Positions 23,757 through 31,137 of a stretch of 34,988 nucleotides of DNA are shown here, piece after piece. Origin of the DNA: Streptomyces malaysiense (GTDB lineage Bacteria; Actinomycetota; Actinomycetes; Streptomycetales; Streptomycetaceae); assembly GCF_000980885.2 (NCBI RefSeq), contig NZ_LBDA02000027.1:1-34988 (forward strand), read 5' to 3'. The first letter of the stretch is position 1. Each line of letters opens with the position of its first letter. Under the pieces are notes generated by a model. The model saw nothing but the letters and a program-made list of their open reading frames with translations. It was not told the origin of the DNA and searched no databases. The translations under genes were made by a program, and so were the position numbers.

Positions 23757-23772
23757 GTTCGCTGTTCCGAAC
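23757..23772. promoter_or_regulatory. Operator-like site 3 (regulator/LysR divergent region)
   Basis: GTTCGCTGTTCCGAAC keeps the arms GTTCG/CGAAC and matches site 1 at 13 of 16 positions. It begins exactly 32 bases after site 2, about three helical turns, so dimers on both sites would face the same side of the DNA. Confidence 0.65.
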
Positions 23773-24014
23773 AGCTTCGGACATCGCGCTGCTGCACCGC
23801 AAGAAAACCCGGCCGCGACTCCCGTAGCGGGCGCCGCCGCGATCGGTCGACTCCGGTGAGCGGCAGGCCACCGAGCCACCGGCCCCCGAAAGCAGGGCTC
23901 TCGCCTCTTCGAAGCCGACCGCCCGAAGCTCTGCCGCGCCCGCACCGGACGCCCCCAAAGCCCAGGGGCGGCGGTAGAACCGGCACACTCCTGAGAGACC
24001 TGGAACGGGTGCTG

Positions 24015-24974
24015 ATGGAACTCGAGCTCCGACACCTGCGGATTCTGTGCACGATCGCCGACACACTGAGCCTCGGCAGGACAGCCACGGTCCTCGGGTG
24101 CTCGCAGCCGGCGGTCAGCGGCCAGCTGAAGCGCATCGAGCGGCTGTTGGGCGCGGACCTGTTCGTCCGGGGCAGTGCGGGGGTGACGCCGACGCGCTTC
24201 GGGGTCGAAGTCGTGGTGCGGGCGCGCGAGGTGGTGGCACTGGCCGACGCGATCGGGCGGCGGTCCGCCGCGGAACGGCTCGGGACCGGTCGGGTGCTGC
24301 GGCTGGCCGCGACGAACACGCCCATTCTGCCGGGCCTTCTGCAACGGGCGCGCGCCGTCCTGCCGGCGCTGACCACGCAGGTGAGCAGCGTCTACTCCTC
24401 GGCCGGGATCGTGGGTCTGCTCGAGGAGGGCAAACTGGACGTCGGCGTCGCGGTCGACTATCCGGGAAGCGAGTTGCGGCATCCGGAGGCCGTGGCGCGA
24501 CGCGGCATCGTCACCGAGCCGAGCTTCGTCGCCCTGCCCGCCGACCACCCGGCGAGCGCGCGGTGGGACGTGTCGCTGTTCGAGCTGGCAGGTGACGCCT
24601 GGTTCCTGACACCGGACGACGGTGCGGGCTGGCCCGACGTCTGCTACGACGCCTTCCGGGCGGCCGGCTTCACCCCCGCCACGGTGCACGAATTCCTCGG
24701 GGACCGCGACCAGTTGCAGCGGATGATCGCGGACGGGCTGGGGATCTCCGTTGTCCAGGCGACGTGCAAGCCGAACCCGGGCGTGGTCGTCAAGCCGTTG
24801 GCCGGCACACCCCTGTGGTGCCGCTACGTACTGGTGTGGCATCGCGAGCGCGTGTCCGAGGAGATGGCCGAGACACTCTTCGGCGCCGCCCTGGCTGCCT
24901 ACGAGGAACTCATCGCCCGCGCGCCGCACTTCCAGGCATGGGCCGCCCGTCACTACCGCACCTCGCGTACGTAG
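24015..24974 (+). CDS. LysR-family transcriptional regulator
   Basis: A 319-residue LysR protein. The N-terminal winged helix (about 1-62) has ELRHLRILCTIADTLSLG, ATVLGCSQPAVSGQLKRIE and LLGADLFVRG. The effector domain (about 92-300) begins LRLAATNTPILPGLL. It diverges from the XRE-cupin gene with about 240 bases of leader between the two operator-like sites and its start. The ATG at 24015 is preceded by only a weak ribosome site (CTGGAACGGG); a GTG at 24009 is also possible. It converges on the collagenase gene. It may act on the oxidase/collagenase neighbourhood, but no specific target is visible. Confidence 0.88.
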   Translation: MELELRHLRILCTIADTLSLGRTATVLGCSQPAVSGQLKRIERLLGADLFVRGSAGVTPTRFGVEVVVRAREVVALADAIGRRSAAERLGTGRVLRLAATNTPILPGLLQRARAVLPALTTQVSSVYSSAGIVGLLEEGKLDVGVAVDYPGSELRHPEAVARRGIVTEPSFVALPADHPASARWDVSLFELAGDAWFLTPDDGAGWPDVCYDAFRAAGFTPATVHEFLGDRDQLQRMIADGLGISVVQATCKPNPGVVVKPLAGTPLWCRYVLVWHRERVSEEMAETLFGAALAAYEELIARAPHFQAWAARHYRTSRT

Positions 24975-24997
24975 GCCGCAGGAGGTGGACGGCCGGT

Positions 24998-25018
24998 GCG
25001 CCGCCGCAGCCGCGGCGC
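24998..25018. terminator. Hairpin between LysR and collagenase genes
   Basis: GCGCCGC and GCGGCGC pair over 7 bases around a 7-base loop, in the short gap between two convergent genes. It could end transcripts from both sides. The stem is short, so confidence is limited. Confidence 0.4.
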
Positions 25019-25075
25019 GTCGACCGGAGTCGACCGGGCCGCGGCCTCGGGTCAGTCGGTGTCGGTGACGGGGGC

Positions 25076-27373
25076 TCAGTAGGAGGTGGTGACGGTGACC
25101 CCGTTGAAGTCGGTCACCGCGTACAGGCTGATGTACCGGTAGCCCGCCTCGGTGTTGGTGACGGTGATGCTCTCGGTGCTGCCGGAGTTGGTGGACCTCT
25201 TGGTGTAGGCAGTCGGGCCGGCCCATGTCGCCGGGTCGTAGTAGAGGTCGGCGTTGCCGCTGCCGCCGCTGGTGGTGACCTTCAGGGTGGTGGTGCCGGC
25301 CGGCAGGTAGATCCAGAAGTAGTCGGTGTCACCCGCCGCCCCGGACTGGTCGGAACGGTAGCAGTTCCGGCCCATGGCCTGGGTGTTGGAATCGGTGCAC
25401 GCCGTGGCCGAGCCGTGGCCGCTGCCACCGGTCAGGGCGTCGAGCCAGGCGTCGAAGTCGGCGTCGTAGCCGGTGCCGATGCTGTTGTAGACGGTGTAGG
25501 CGCCCTGGTAGTCCCCGGTCCGCATCTTGGCCAGCATGGCTTGGATCCGGTCGGGGTGCTTCTCGGTCATGTATCGGACGGCCAGGTAGCCCCACGGGTA
25601 GGTTCGGGTCTCGTCGTCGATGGCGTAGGTGTTCTGGAACAGCTGGCTGAGCTTGTAGGTGTGCTTGGCGGCCTCGGTGATCGCGCCGTCGTCGGTGATG
25701 CCGCGGTAGGTGTAGGAGACGTACTCCGCCTGGCCTTCAATCCACCACACGTCCGGCACTGTGACCTGGGTGCCGAAGTCGCCTCTCATGTCGTAGACGG
25801 ACTGGAGGATGTGGGCGAACTCGTGGTTGAGGTTCCACGCGTTGGCCGGGAACCCGTTGTCGGTCGGCCACTGGTAGAGGATGGAGTAGGCGATGTTGTG
25901 GGGGTCGGTGGGCGTGCCGGTCAGCGTCTCGCCGCCGTTGTCGGTGTCGTTCCCGAAAATCGCCCACGAGTAGGTCGTGTAGTCGGTCCTGCTCCCGAAG
26001 ATGACCATCTTCAGGTCGAAGTACTCCCCGGGTATCGGCGTGGTGGTCTTGACCTGGTCCTGGTAGAACCTCACCTCGTTCGTCAGGCTCGTGCAGACGG
26101 CGGTCCGCTCCGTCGCCGTGAGCGCCTGCGCCATGACCGTGAAGTCGTCACAGGGGTAGTTGATCGGCAGCGCGGCCGCGGTGAGCTGTTTCGCCAGATC
26201 GCAGACCCCGTAGTAGGAGCACTGGCTCGGGTCCCCGGTGCTGGCCCGGTAGGCGACGTGCACCCACAGGTCGTCCGTGGCACCGGTGATGGACGAGCCG
26301 TCCAGCAGACCCTTGACGAGCGGGCGGATCTTGCTCTGGAGGGCCGGGATCTGGACGAAGTTGGCCAGGTCGTTCCCTGCGTTGGAGTCGAGCACCTCGT
26401 TGCCGCCGCCGAGCAGGTCGCGGTGGTCGAGGGTGAATTTGTAGAGGGTGTCGGCGATGCCGGGGTCGGCGGTGATCGCGGTGACGAAGTCCGGGAGCCA
26501 GGGGCCGCGCCACAGCGGGGTGTAGATCGCGTTCAGCGCCCGGTCCATCTCGGGAACGGCGTCCCAGACACCGCTGTTGTAGGCGTTGAGGTACCGGGAG
26601 TAGACCTTCAGGTAGTCGGCCTGCACCTGCGCGCTGTCGGAGAGGACGAACGCCTGCTCCAGCACGCCGCCGTTGCCCGCGCTGACGTCGTTCGCGTGGC
26701 CGCCGGCGAACAGCGTGTCCAGCCCCTTCTCGACGGCGCCGCGCAGCACGGAGTCGTAGGTGCCGACGTCCTGCGGGTCGCCGTACTGCACGTAGTAGCC
26801 GGCGCGCATGAAGTACATCAGCTCGTACAGGCCGCCGGAGTCATCACCGGTGTAGGAGCCGGCCGCGCTCGTGACGCCGTTCGCCACCGCGAGCATCTGC
26901 GACTGGTTGAACACCGCGTGCGCGTCTGAACCGGTCAGGCTGAACAGCGGGTTGAGGCAGGAACTCCAGTCCACTGTCTTGATGTACGACACCAGGTCGG
27001 TGCCGGACCGGCTCGCGAAGTCCGCTGTGGTGCACGCGGCTCCGGCCGGGTTGAGTGCCGTGCGCCCTGACAGGTGTGGCTTGGACGGCTTGGCCGAACC
27101 CAGGGCGGCCGGCTCCCCGCGGAGCTTCGCCGGCAGCGGCTTCGCCCGCGTGGTGGCGGCTTGGGACCGACCGGTCTCGGGGCCGGTCGGCGTGGCCTTT
27201 CCGTGCTGTCTGGCCGCCTGCACGGCCGCGGAGGGTGGCGCGGCAGGTGATGGGACCGGCCCGGTGACACCGGGGGCCGCGACGGCCGGGGCGACCGTCA
27301 TCAGGCCCGCGACGAGGCCTCCGGCCGCCAGCCCGGCGGCCAGGATCCTGGGCAGGAGTGGTCGAGACTGCAT
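25076..27373 (-). CDS. Secreted M9-family microbial collagenase
   Basis: A 765-residue zinc metalloprotease. A Sec signal peptide covers about 1-33 (basic MQSRPLLPR, hydrophobic core, AVAA-type cleavage site). An Ala/Pro-rich propeptide-like region runs to about 110, followed by the helical activator part of M9N (about 110-390). The peptidase domain carries His517-Glu518-x-x-His521 (NHEFAHILQ) and the third ligand Glu546 in WWIEGQAEY. A C-terminal PPC-type beta domain (about 665-765) is typical of secreted proteases. It should cut triple-helical or denatured collagen outside the cell. The ATG at 27371-27373 follows GGAGACGTG; the frame is open for another 1.3 kb upstream but there it lies over oppositely oriented gene remnants. 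It sits beside hydroxyproline catabolism genes, which would use its product. Confidence 0.93.
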   Translation of the reverse strand: MQSRPLLPRILAAGLAAGGLVAGLMTVAPAVAAPGVTGPVPSPAAPPSAAVQAARQHGKATPTGPETGRSQAATTRAKPLPAKLRGEPAALGSAKPSKPHLSGRTALNPAGAACTTADFASRSGTDLVSYIKTVDWSSCLNPLFSLTGSDAHAVFNQSQMLAVANGVTSAAGSYTGDDSGGLYELMYFMRAGYYVQYGDPQDVGTYDSVLRGAVEKGLDTLFAGGHANDVSAGNGGVLEQAFVLSDSAQVQADYLKVYSRYLNAYNSGVWDAVPEMDRALNAIYTPLWRGPWLPDFVTAITADPGIADTLYKFTLDHRDLLGGGNEVLDSNAGNDLANFVQIPALQSKIRPLVKGLLDGSSITGATDDLWVHVAYRASTGDPSQCSYYGVCDLAKQLTAAALPINYPCDDFTVMAQALTATERTAVCTSLTNEVRFYQDQVKTTTPIPGEYFDLKMVIFGSRTDYTTYSWAIFGNDTDNGGETLTGTPTDPHNIAYSILYQWPTDNGFPANAWNLNHEFAHILQSVYDMRGDFGTQVTVPDVWWIEGQAEYVSYTYRGITDDGAITEAAKHTYKLSQLFQNTYAIDDETRTYPWGYLAVRYMTEKHPDRIQAMLAKMRTGDYQGAYTVYNSIGTGYDADFDAWLDALTGGSGHGSATACTDSNTQAMGRNCYRSDQSGAAGDTDYFWIYLPAGTTTLKVTTSGGSGNADLYYDPATWAGPTAYTKRSTNSGSTESITVTNTEAGYRYISLYAVTDFNGVTVTTSY

Positions 27374-27434
27374 CACGTCTCCAGTGGGGGGAGCGAAGAG
27401 GGAGCCGCCCGAAGAGGCGGGCAGCGGTATGTAA

Positions 27435-27464
27435 CATTGCACTGAGGTGAAGTCATGGGCAATG
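27435..27464. promoter_or_regulatory. Inverted repeat upstream of the collagenase gene
   Basis: CATTGC (27435-27440) and GCAATG (27459-27464) are inverted arms 18 bases apart, 62-91 bases before the collagenase start. ATGACT and TACATA, 17 bases apart on the minus strand, lie in the same stretch and could be a weak promoter. Both are tentative. Confidence 0.25.
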
Positions 27465-27569
27465 CTCCAGGGCCCAGCACTGTCTCCGGCCGACCCATAA
27501 CACCGGTGCGCTGCGCGGGAGTACCGGTGCAACAGGTCGCCCACACCTGACTGGAGTGAGAAGCCGACG

Positions 27570-28230
27570 ACAAGGACACGGCCCATCGAGACGGTCGACC
27601 GGCATACCGGCGGCGAGCCGTTCCGGATCCTCGTGGACGGCCCGGACGCGGTGACGGCGGAGGGACCGACGGTCGCCGAGCACCGGACCGTCGCGCCCCG
27701 GAGAGAGGACGTGCAGCGGGTACGGGCTGCTGAGCGGCGAACCGCACGGCCACGCGGACCTGTACGGCGGTTTTCCGTGCCGCACGACGACGGTGGCGCC
27801 CATCGCGGTGTCCTCTTCCGGCACAACGACGGGCTCTCCACGGCCTGGGGGCACGACACGATGACCCTGGGCGCCTGGGCGGTCGCCTCGGGCCGGGTCC
27901 CAACGCCCGCCGACGGCCTCGACGTGGTGATCGGCGTCCCTCCGGGCGCGTCACGGCGGACGTCAGGACCAGCAACGCCCCGGCCCAGGACGTCACGTTC
28001 ACGTTCACCGACGTGCCCGCCCACGTCCACGCGAGCGGCGTGGACGGGCCGGCCTCCCGTGGCAAGGTCACCGTCGACACCGCGTTCGCCGGCGCGATGT
28101 ACGCGATGGTGCCGGCCGCGTCCGTCGGGCTGCGCGTCCGGCCGCAGGACGTCACCGCGCTCACCGCGGTCAGCCGGGAGATCCGCGACGGCACTCGACG
28201 CCGCCCGCGCCGCCGCGCATTCGCAGGACG
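27570..28230 (+). pseudogene. Trans-3-hydroxyproline dehydratase-like pseudogene
   Basis: The frame from about 27570 reads RTRPIETVDRHTGGEPFRILVDGP, here split as RTRPIETVDRHT and GGEPFRILVDGP, an unmistakable proline-racemase-family N-terminus. Lesions accumulate: the start codon is gone. A stretch that should read LLSGEPHGHADLYGGF is out of frame (about 27727-27775) and then returns. The first catalytic motif is STAWGHDT where the family has STACGHGT, so Cys became Trp. A further frameshift near 27950 leads to FTDVPAHVHASGVDGPASRG and AMYAMVPAASVGLRVR in another frame. The second motif (DRSPC or DRSPT) is not found. STACGHGT with the PHDDGG region resembles trans-3-hydroxyproline dehydratases more than 4-hydroxyproline epimerases. 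It diverges from the collagenase gene. Confidence 0.75.
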
Positions 28231-28468
28231 GTGACATCCCGCGGGTCGCCACCGAGCCGGCCTGCGGGCAGGGGATGTTGCCGCCGTCCGAGGCCGGTGG
28301 GTGGTTCGGGATGAAGATCACCACGCGCCGAACGACACAGCCCTCGGCCCGAAGCGCGTCAACGCGACCTGCCTCCTGCACGACAGCCGTACCCTGACGC
28401 CGACGGCGTTCCTCGACCGCATCGCGCTCACGACGCCGCACACCCCCGCGGTCTCGGTCGCCGGCTGA
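28231..28468 (+). other. Unassigned coding remnant
   Basis: One frame reads NDTALGPKRVNATCLLHDS then RTLTPTAFLDRIALTTPHTP and ends at a TGA at 28466-28468. It looks once-coding, but I do not recognise the family. It may belong to either neighbouring pseudogene. Confidence 0.3.
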
Positions 28469-28830
28469 CTCGACCGGCCGCACGATCTCGTGCGCGGCGC
28501 CGCCGACGGGCTGCGACTCGTGGTCTTCGGTGCCGGTCCGCGGGCCGAGTGGCCCGTCCGGACGATCCGGGCGCATGGGCGGGTCGCTGCGCCTCCGTCC
28601 TCGCGAAAGCCGGGCGAGCACGCTGCGCGAGGAAGCCGGTGGCGTCATGGCGGTGGCGATGGCGGAGGGCGCCCGGACCTGACCCACGCACCCTGGTGAC
28701 CGTGGCCGAGCCGCTCACCTCGAGCGCGGTCCCGCCCTGCGACCGTCCGGCGGTCGTGAAGACCACCGGCATGGGATGGGAAGACCTGGTGGTCGCCGTA
28801 GCGGCCCAACGGCAGGAAGAGGCGGACCGG
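28469..28830 (+). pseudogene. OCD-family (pyrroline-2-carboxylate reductase-like) remnant
   Basis: Two pieces survive. LVRGAADGLRLVVFGAGP with RAEWPVRTIRAHG (about 28487-28575) matches the Rossmann nucleotide loop of ornithine cyclodeaminase/mu-crystallin proteins. VVKTTGMGWEDLVVAVAAQR (about 28755-28814) matches their C-terminal GMGWQDL signature. The middle is deleted and out of frame. In trans-3-hydroxyproline catabolism the dehydratase product, pyrroline-2-carboxylate, is reduced to L-proline by exactly this family, so this and the preceding pseudogene probably formed one operon that has been lost. Confidence 0.65.
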
Positions 28831-28866
28831 CGGCGAACTCGGGCGGGACGGCATCTCCCTGGTTCC

Positions 28867-28885
28867 GTACCATGTGAAATGGTAC
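28867..28885. promoter_or_regulatory. Inverted repeat before the aminopeptidase gene
   Basis: GTACCAT and ATGGTAC are perfect 7-base arms around GTGAA, ending 40 bases before the aminopeptidase start codon. Size and place fit an operator, possibly for a GntR-type protein (TGGTAC-like half-sites). No binder is identified. Confidence 0.45.
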
Positions 28886-28925
28886 CGTCAGGCCCGCGGC
28901 GGATCCCCGAGGGACGGAGCGTACG

Positions 28926-30368
28926 GTGGGTCGACAAGACGTAGGGCAGCGCGCGGGCGCGAGCCACGACCGCGCGCCGTCGTCAACGCTGGCGGAGTGC
29001 TTCACGCGGGGCTGGGCCGATTCGGCTCAGGCCGCGCCGGTACGGTCCGGAGCGGCGTACGCGGCCGAACGCCGCGCGCTGCTGTCCGCGCGCTTCCCCG
29101 GTGAGCGGATCGTGGTCCCGGCCGGCGGCCTGAAGGTCCGGAGCAACGACTTCGACTACGCTTTCCGCCCGCATTCCGCGTTCCTCCACCTCACCGCCGA
29201 AGAGGGCGGCGGTGCCGCCCCGGACAGTGTCCTCGTCCTCGAACCGACAGGCACAGGCCATGAGGCCACCGTGTTCACGCGGCCGCGCTCCCCGCGCGAC
29301 GGCGGGCCGAACGGCACCGAGTTTTACCGCGACCGCCGCTACGGCGAGTTCTGGGTCGGCCGGCGCCGCACCCTGGCGGAGACCTCCGACGCCCTGGGCG
29401 TCACGGTCCTCCCCCGCGACGACCTCGCACGCGCCCTCGCCTCGCCCGTCCCGACTCGGGTGGTGCGCGGCCAGGACCCGGTGGTCGACGCCGCGGTGCC
29501 GCCGGCTGCGGAGCAGGAGTCCGAACTGCTCGTGTTCCTCTCGGAGTCGCGGCTGGTCAAGGACGAGTGGGAGGTCGAGCAGATGCGCGCGGCCGTGGAC
29601 CACACCGTGGCAGCCTTCCACGACGTGGCGGGCGAACTCCCCACGGCCGCGCGGCTCGCACGCGGCGAGCGCTGGATCGAGGGAACGTTCAACAGACGAG
29701 CCCGGCTGGAAGGTTACGGCCTCGGCTTCGAGACCATCGCCGCGGCCGGCGCGCACGCGTGCGTCCTGCACTGGATGCGCAACGACGGTCCCGTCCGCGA
29801 CGGCGAACTACTCCTGCTGGACGCCGGTGTGGAGACCGACACCTGTTACACCGGCGACGTGACCCGCACCCTGCCGGTCGGCGGGCGCTTCACCGACGCG
29901 CAGCGTCAGGTCTACGACCTGGTGCACGCAGCCCAGTCCGCGGGCATCGCCGCGCTGCGGCCCGGCGCGCGCTTCGGCGACTTCCACGACGCCGCGACGC
30001 GCGTCATCGCCGAGGGCCTGGACGCCTGGGGCCTACGGCCGGGCGGCACCGGCCCCCACGACCCGTCCTTGTACGGCCGTTACACCCTCTGCGGCACCGG
30101 ACACATGCTGGGCCTGGACTGCCACGACTGCGCCGGCGCTCGGAGCAGCGCCTACCTGGACGGTGTCCTGGAGCCGGGTCACGTACTGACCGTAGAGCCC
30201 GGTCTGTACTTCCAGCCCGACGACCTGACGATCCCCGCGTTCCTGCGCGGCATCGGCGTGCGCATCGAGGACGACTTCCTCATCACCGCCGACGGCGCCG
30301 TCTGCCTCTCGTCGGCTCTGCCGCGGGCCGCCGACGATGTCGAGGCATGGGTGACCGCCGCGCGCTGA
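28926..30368 (+). CDS. pepP: Xaa-Pro aminopeptidase (M24B, aminopeptidase P)
   Basis: A 480-residue two-metal peptidase that removes an N-terminal residue next to proline. The N-terminal creatinase-like domain covers about 35-200. The metal ligands are all present in the pita-bread domain: Asp299 in LLLDAGVE, Asp311 in YTGDVTRT, His393 in CGTGHMLGLD, Glu424 in LTVEPGLY and Glu448 in VRIEDDF. No signal peptide, so it is cytoplasmic. The GTG at 28926 follows GACGGAG eight bases upstream. Standing next to a collagenase and hydroxyproline genes, it would digest imported Gly-Pro/Xaa-Pro peptides from collagen; housekeeping PepP copies also exist in Streptomyces, so the link is contextual. An inverted repeat lies just upstream. 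Confidence 0.92.
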   Translation: MGRQDVGQRAGASHDRAPSSTLAECFTRGWADSAQAAPVRSGAAYAAERRALLSARFPGERIVVPAGGLKVRSNDFDYAFRPHSAFLHLTAEEGGGAAPDSVLVLEPTGTGHEATVFTRPRSPRDGGPNGTEFYRDRRYGEFWVGRRRTLAETSDALGVTVLPRDDLARALASPVPTRVVRGQDPVVDAAVPPAAEQESELLVFLSESRLVKDEWEVEQMRAAVDHTVAAFHDVAGELPTAARLARGERWIEGTFNRRARLEGYGLGFETIAAAGAHACVLHWMRNDGPVRDGELLLLDAGVETDTCYTGDVTRTLPVGGRFTDAQRQVYDLVHAAQSAGIAALRPGARFGDFHDAATRVIAEGLDAWGLRPGGTGPHDPSLYGRYTLCGTGHMLGLDCHDCAGARSSAYLDGVLEPGHVLTVEPGLYFQPDDLTIPAFLRGIGVRIEDDFLITADGAVCLSSALPRAADDVEAWVTAAR

Positions 30369-30700
30369 CCTCGCCCGGCCGAGGACAGCGAGCACGGCCG
30401 AGGCCGGCACGAGGAAAGAGGCACTGATGCACACGGAGGCTCCGCTCAACTCTGGGTTCCCGCGTCGAGCACCGCACGCGGCGCCGCTTCGTCGGCAGGA
30501 GCGACTGCCTCGACAGGTAGGGCGAGTTCTCCCGCGCGTACCGGTACGGAGCGCGGTCGGGCATCCCGAACGGGCGGAGAACGAGCGCGTCCACGGTCAC
30601 CTGCCCGAGCGCGCGGTGGAGGCGAAGCCGCGGCCGGCCACAAACAGGCAGGTCCAGTACCTGAGGAATGCGCGGAGCGTACTCAGCGGGCCAGACCGTG
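30369..30700. other. Decayed region, no intact gene
   Basis: An ATG at 30427 behind GAGGAAAGAGG could have been the start of the ABC ATPase whose C-terminus survives downstream, but the expected Walker A region cannot be found. On the minus strand VDALVLRPFGMPDRAPYR and VEAVAPADEAAPRAVLDAG appear in two frames and might be another remnant. Confidence 0.3.
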
Positions 30701-31028
30701 CGGCCGGCGGGCCCGGATCCTCATCTGCCGTGCGCTGATGCGGATCCGTCGCTGCTCCTGCTCGACGAGCCGTTCAACGACCTCGACCTGCCCTCCCGCG
30801 AGGACCTCGTGGACGCACTGCAGCGGCTCTCGGCCGACCGGCCCGGCCTCGCCACCATCACCGTCACCCACTACGTGGAGGAGCTCCCGCCCAGCACCAC
30901 TCACGCCTTTCCTGCGCAAGGAGGGCCGCGAGCCGGCGTCCGGGCCGGTCGACGGCGTACTCACCCCGGACAGCATGACGCTCTGCTTCGGACGCCCCGT
31001 CCATGTCGCCCGCCACGACGGCCGCTGA
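30701..31028 (+). pseudogene. ABC transporter ATPase, C-terminal pseudogene
   Basis: GGRARILICRALM, then in a second frame DPSLLLLDEPFNDLDLPSRE (Walker B), ATITVTHYVEELPP (switch His), and in a third frame KEGREPASGPVDGVLTPDSM up to the TGA at 31026-31028. The order is that of an ABC ATPase from the signature motif to the end. At least two frameshifts separate the parts. The Walker A half is absent. The gene is in the same direction as the aminopeptidase and may once have been part of a transporter in its operon, but that is a guess. Confidence 0.7.
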
Positions 31029-31137
31029 TACGCGCGCTCCCGCCGCTGACGCCGCGACTCCACGGGGCCGACGCGCCGTCGGACGGACATGCGCCCGTAG
31101 ACCCAGCCGCACCCGAACCGCCCCGACGGCATGTCGC

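Noticed and set aside
24764..26929. A very long plus-strand open frame (over 700 codons) across the LysR end and the collagenase gene.
   Set aside because: It is Val/Gly-rich with no domain and lies antisense to the collagenase, whose zinc motif and domains are intact. It is a typical high-GC mirror frame.
27374..28687. The collagenase reading frame stays open 1.3 kb upstream of its signal peptide.
   Set aside because: The extension has no family similarity, precedes a clear Sec signal peptide and ribosome site, and lies over recognisable gene remnants in the opposite direction.
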